This document shows positions 25,857-28,321 of a stretch of 28,321 nt of DNA, in pieces. The notes below the pieces were generated by a model that ran no database searches, had not been told where the DNA came from, and saw nothing but the letters and a program-made list of their open reading frames with translations. Both the position numbers and the translations under genes were made by a program. Positions within the stretch are counted from its first letter, which is position 1. Each line of letters begins with the position of its first letter. The stretch spans positions 1 to 28,321 of the forward strand of contig CAYONP010000080.1 of NCBI GenBank assembly GCA_964405335.1. The letters run 5' to 3'. The DNA comes from CAYONP01 sp964405335. GTDB lineage: Bacteria > Armatimonadota > UBA10988.

Positions 25857-25888
25857 GGCGCGGCGGGTACAATGGCTGCGAGCTTGCC

Positions 25889-26182
25889 ATGAATGAGCAT
25901 TTCGAGCGCGATCCGGAGGTGATGGGCGGCAAGCTCTGCCTGGCCGGCACGCGGGTGACGGTGCGGGCGGTCGAGCTGCTGCTCGAGCAGGGCTTGAGCG
26001 ACGCCGAGATCGCCGGTGAGCTGCCGGTGACCCGCGAGCAGGTGCGAGCGGTCGGGTCGGAGCACCAACAGCGCCAGGAGCGACGCCGTCGCGTGCTGAA
26101 TGCCCTGGCCGAAGCGAGCTGGACCCCGCCGTCGGGTGCTCCGGATGCTGTCGAGCTGTTGCGCGCCGATCGCGACCGGTGA
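25889..26182 (+). CDS. DUF433 antitoxin-like protein
   Basis: A 97-residue protein with the DUF433 pattern: DPEVMGGKLCLAGTRVTVRAVELLLEQG (8-35) followed by LSDAEIAGELPVTREQVRAV, a small winged-helix-like fold. DUF433 proteins are usually antitoxins paired with a PIN-like DUF5615 toxin just downstream. Here the expected toxin is missing: only an 18-codon open frame follows at 26196-26249 (MRLRVLTAGPQPSSDML), which may be a remnant or chance. The DUF262-HEPN cassette begins shortly after. The C-terminal 30 residues are variable. TACAAT at 25868-25873 is a plausible -10 box, but no good -35 was found. Confidence 0.8.
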   Translation: MNEHFERDPEVMGGKLCLAGTRVTVRAVELLLEQGLSDAEIAGELPVTREQVRAVGSEHQQRQERRRRVLNALAEASWTPPSGAPDAVELLRADRDR

Positions 26183-26266
26183 GCGCGGCAGCCAGATGCG
26201 CTTGAGGGTGCTGACCGCCGGACCTCAGCCATCGTCCGATATGCTGTGATTGCCCGTCACGTCATG

Positions 26267-26290
26267 TGCTATGATCCACCGCAGGAGGTG
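26267..26290 (+). promoter_or_regulatory. Extended -10 promoter and strong ribosome site for DUF262 gene
   Basis: TGCTATGAT (26267-26275) is an extended -10 element. It is followed at 26283-26290 by AGGAGGTG, an almost perfect Shine-Dalgarno, 7 bases before the ATG at 26298. No convincing -35 box is seen, as is usual for extended -10 promoters. The cassette therefore seems to carry its own promoter. Confidence 0.6.
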
Positions 26291-26297
26291 ACGCTCA

Positions 26298-27407
26298 ATG
26301 GCACTGCTTTCAGCCCGCGGCGACCTCGCCTCCGAGATGACGCCGCTTGAGCCAGACATAGACGACGTCTCGCGGTTGGAGGACGAAGAGGCGGAGACGC
26401 ATGTTCGTTATGATGTGACATCCTACGGTGTCGATTTCGACGTTGACGGCATTGTCAAGCGGCTCCAGCAGGGCGACATTTACGTTCCGCATTTCCAGCG
26501 CGACTTCGTCTGGCAGCAGCCACAGGCTTCCAGGTTCATCGAGTCGCTCTTGCTCGGTCTGCCCGTGCCCGGCGTGTTTCTCTATCGCGACGCGGCCGAA
26601 AACAGGCTGTCTATCATTGATGGTCTTCAGCGCATGAGAACACTCAAGGCTTATGTTGAGAATGACTTCCGAGGTCGGCCGTTTATGCTCAAGGGCGTCG
26701 ACAAGGAGTTTGAGGGCAAGCGCTACTTGCAGCTTGACGATGCCGACCGGCGTAGGCTTAACGACTCAGTGATTCACGCTACGGTGATCCGTCAGGATGC
26801 TCCAGTCGAGGAGGTCAGCAGCAGCATCTACCTGATCTTCGAGCGGCTGAACACCGGTGGGACGCCGCTCAGCCAACAGGAGATCCGCTCGTGCGTCCTG
26901 CACGGGAAGTTCGATGAAGCCCTGGCGCAGCTTGCTGCATCGGATGAGTGGAGGAGCTTGATCAGGACGCCGGGGACACGCGGGCGCGACCAGGAATTAC
27001 TGCTGCGGTTTTTTGCGCTTTACTACGACATCGCTAGATATGAGAAACCACTCAAACTATTCCTGACCGGATTCATGGCCAGGAACAGACAGCTGCAACT
27101 TCTCGGCCATGAGACGCTGGGGCAGTTGATGCGGACTACGGTTGGGACCGTGCTCAACGGCCTTGGCACTGATGCTCTCCGGCCCGTGCGGAACTTCAAC
27201 GCCGCTCTGGCCGATGCGCTGCTGGTGGCTACGGCGCGGCGGCTCGAAAACGGCAGCATCACGGATGACGGACAGTACCGCCGGGCTTACGAGGTCCTGG
27301 CCCGCGACAAGGACTTCGAGAAGGCGTACACGTCTTCCACCACCGATCCTGAAAACCTGAGGCGACGCATCGACATGGCGACCGAGGCGTTCAGCGCAGT
27401 CGAGTGA
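26298..27407 (+). CDS. DUF262 (ParB/GmrS-N-like) domain protein
   Basis: A 369-residue protein. The acidic N-terminus (1-45) is followed by a DUF262 domain: IYVPHFQRDFVWQQPQASRFIESLLLGLPVPGVFLY (61-96), IIDGLQRMRTL (106-116; the usual DGQQR is DGLQR here), and FERLNTGGTPLSQQEIRSCVLHGKF (181-205). The rest is helical. DUF262 belongs to the ParB-like fold and binds or hydrolyses nucleotides in the GmrSD and BrxU restriction enzymes, but this protein has no DUF1524 HNH nuclease domain. It is immediately followed by a HEPN gene, so it may be the sensor or regulator of that effector. Its G+C is clearly lower than its neighbours (53% in a counted 60-base sample at 26641-26700, against 70% at 15121-15180), which suggests recent transfer. 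The start is fixed by the strong ribosome site. Confidence 0.88.
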   Translation: MALLSARGDLASEMTPLEPDIDDVSRLEDEEAETHVRYDVTSYGVDFDVDGIVKRLQQGDIYVPHFQRDFVWQQPQASRFIESLLLGLPVPGVFLYRDAAENRLSIIDGLQRMRTLKAYVENDFRGRPFMLKGVDKEFEGKRYLQLDDADRRRLNDSVIHATVIRQDAPVEEVSSSIYLIFERLNTGGTPLSQQEIRSCVLHGKFDEALAQLAASDEWRSLIRTPGTRGRDQELLLRFFALYYDIARYEKPLKLFLTGFMARNRQLQLLGHETLGQLMRTTVGTVLNGLGTDALRPVRNFNAALADALLVATARRLENGSITDDGQYRRAYEVLARDKDFEKAYTSSTTDPENLRRRIDMATEAFSAVE

Positions 27408-27422
27408 GGCAGGGCCGCCTGA

Positions 27423-27887
27423 ATGTGGAGAGACGCGCAGAGCCTGAAGGCCAAGATCGACAGGGTGTTCGTCTATGCCTCGACAGCAGAGGACGAGCTC
27501 AAAGCGGAGCTCGCTCGCTATGCCTGTATACTGGCCTCCGGTCTGATCGAGGTCTCCTGTCGGGCCTCGTTGAGCGAGTACGCCCGCTCTCGCTCGGATC
27601 AGACGGTCACTCAGTATGTGGGGAGACAGCTGGCCAGCTTCGCGAATCCGAAGGTTGGCAAGATCTATGAACTGCTGTCGTCCTTCGACCCAGTACTCGA
27701 GGAGAGCGTCCGCGCAAAGGTCGATGACGAAATTGAGGGCTGTGTCAACAGCATCGTGGCCAACCGTAACAACTTCGCCCACGGCGGTGGCGGAGGGCTG
27801 AGCCTTGGAACGATGAAGAAGTACTACGATGGCTCGCTGCGTATGCTCAAGGCGATCGATCAGGCGTGCGGTAGCAGGACGCGGTAG
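27423..27887 (+). CDS. Small HEPN-domain protein, candidate RNase effector
   Basis: A 154-residue all-helical protein. The C-terminal part has NSIVANRNNFAHGGGGG, in which R115-N-N-F-A-H120 is an intact R-x4-H motif, the catalytic signature of HEPN ribonucleases. It is followed by a helix LGTMKKYYDGSLRMLKAID typical of RiboL-PSP- and MAE-type HEPN domains. The N-terminal helices contain LARYACILASGLIEVSCRASL, as in that clade. HEPN proteins in two-gene cassettes usually act as toxins or abortive-infection effectors that cut RNA. That role is inferred here. It starts 15 bases after the DUF262 stop, with a purine-rich (GAGGCAGGG) but weak ribosome site, so its translation probably depends on the upstream gene. 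It shares the lower G+C of the cassette. Confidence 0.8.
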   Translation: MWRDAQSLKAKIDRVFVYASTAEDELKAELARYACILASGLIEVSCRASLSEYARSRSDQTVTQYVGRQLASFANPKVGKIYELLSSFDPVLEESVRAKVDDEIEGCVNSIVANRNNFAHGGGGGLSLGTMKKYYDGSLRMLKAIDQACGSRTR

Positions 27888-27891
27888 GCCC

Positions 27892-27928
27892 GGCAGCCAA
27901 AGCGCTCAGCAACGTCGGTTGAGCTGCC
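27892..27928. terminator. Possible hairpin between convergent genes
   Basis: GGCAGC (27892-27897) pairs with GCTGCC (27923-27928), with a weaker inner pairing of CTCA-type bases and TTGAG. It lies between the HEPN stop and the stop of the convergent hypothetical gene. No U-run follows, so terminator function is only a guess. Confidence 0.3.
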
Positions 27929-27932
27929 CCCC

Positions 27933-28268
27933 CTACGCCGCCCGCATCATCCGGCACGCCGCGACGAATCGTTCCGGCTCATCGGGCGTGAAGCGCAGGT
28001 GTCGGAACATCCCCGTGCGACGGTGCAGTGCCACGTGCTCGCACTGATCGGCCATGTCCAGCTTGAGCGCCAACGCCTGGTGCCACGGCCGGCCCCGCCA
28101 CAGGTCGCCGACCACCAGCGGCGGGCGCACCTCGACGCCGTCGAGCTCGGCCGCCGGCACCACCATCTTGCCCAGCCAGGTGACCAGCACCACCCGGTCG
28201 CGATAGACCAGGTAGCGGTGCCACAACCCGCGCCACGAGCGCTCGGAGCAGTAGAGCAGCTCGCCCAT
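27933..28268 (-). CDS. Small hypothetical protein, PH-domain-like
   Basis: A 111-residue protein that I do not recognise with certainty. It looks like a bacterial pleckstrin-homology-like fold: successive short beta strands (RYLVYRDRVVLVTW, KMVVPAAELDGVEVRPP, ALALKLDM, HVALHRRTGMFRHLRFTP) and a single C-terminal helix (EPERFVAACRMMRAA). The pattern of aromatic and Arg residues fits a small-ligand or membrane-associated PH-like module. No signal peptide or membrane helix is seen. The ATG at 28268 has GGAG 6 bases upstream. It is convergent with the HEPN gene and its G+C returns to the high genome level, so it is probably outside the transferred cassette. Confidence 0.6.
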   Translation of the reverse strand: MGELLYCSERSWRGLWHRYLVYRDRVVLVTWLGKMVVPAAELDGVEVRPPLVVGDLWRGRPWHQALALKLDMADQCEHVALHRRTGMFRHLRFTPDEPERFVAACRMMRAA

Positions 28269-28321
28269 CGCCGTCTCCGGTCCCTCGCTCCACCCAACAC
28301 CGCGGCGCCGGGGCCGGTTTC

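Overview
The window is about 28.3 kb of very GC-rich bacterial DNA (about 70% G+C over most of its length), almost certainly a draft or metagenome scaffold because it contains a run of exactly 100 Ns. The pseudopilin at the left end, with its FTLIELLVVIAIIAILAAIL start and the following FPVFARAREKARQTSCLSN stretch plus a C-terminal H-X9-DG-type motif, is the style seen in Armatimonadota and also in Planctomycetota and Lentisphaerota. I would guess Armatimonadota or a relative. That is an inference from one protein family, not a proven placement.

Layout. (1) 1-1150: a GC-rich inverted repeat, a pseudopilin gene on the minus strand and, in its leader, a compact cobalamin-riboswitch-like structure. 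(2) 1151-9441: a minus-strand operon for the peripheral arm of respiratory complex I, read in the order nuoA-C-D-E-F, then a REP-associated tyrosine transposase (RAYT) with an array of GTAG-tagged REP hairpins and the assembly gap, then a metallopeptidase-like gene overlapping nuoG. A good sigma-70 promoter lies before nuoA. nuoB and nuoH-N are not in the window. (3) 9724-13538: a single-domain response regulator converging on a large hybrid sensor kinase, with the two stop codons sharing one CTAG. (4) 13668-17415: a GT-C-like membrane protein whose 3' end is supplied by an 83-bp inverted-repeat element, then a probably leaderless BatA/VWA membrane protein overlapping a DUF92 protein. (5) 17421-20831: an ankyrin-repeat protein and a second polytopic glycosyltransferase-like protein, minus strand. 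(6) 20924-25856: a solitary CcrM/M.HinfI-like adenine methyltransferase, a family 2 glycosyltransferase, a six-hairpin glycosidase-like protein and a small sulfite-oxidase-fold molybdoprotein, tightly packed on the plus strand. (7) 25889-27887: a DUF433 antitoxin-like gene followed by a lower-GC two-gene cassette, DUF262 plus a small HEPN protein with an intact R-x4-H motif. It looks like a horizontally acquired defence or toxin-type system. (8) 27933-28268: a small PH-domain-like hypothetical protein.

How the genes work together. NuoA/C/D/E/F/G form the NADH-oxidising and connecting parts of complex I and need NuoB and the membrane arm from elsewhere. The kinase and the CheY-like protein could form a phosphorelay without a DNA-binding output. 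The GT2-glycosidase pair is translationally coupled and probably acts on one glycan or glycolipid pathway. The DUF262-HEPN pair is the best candidate here for a poorly described system, and the riboswitch-pseudopilin pairing is the most unexpected regulatory link.
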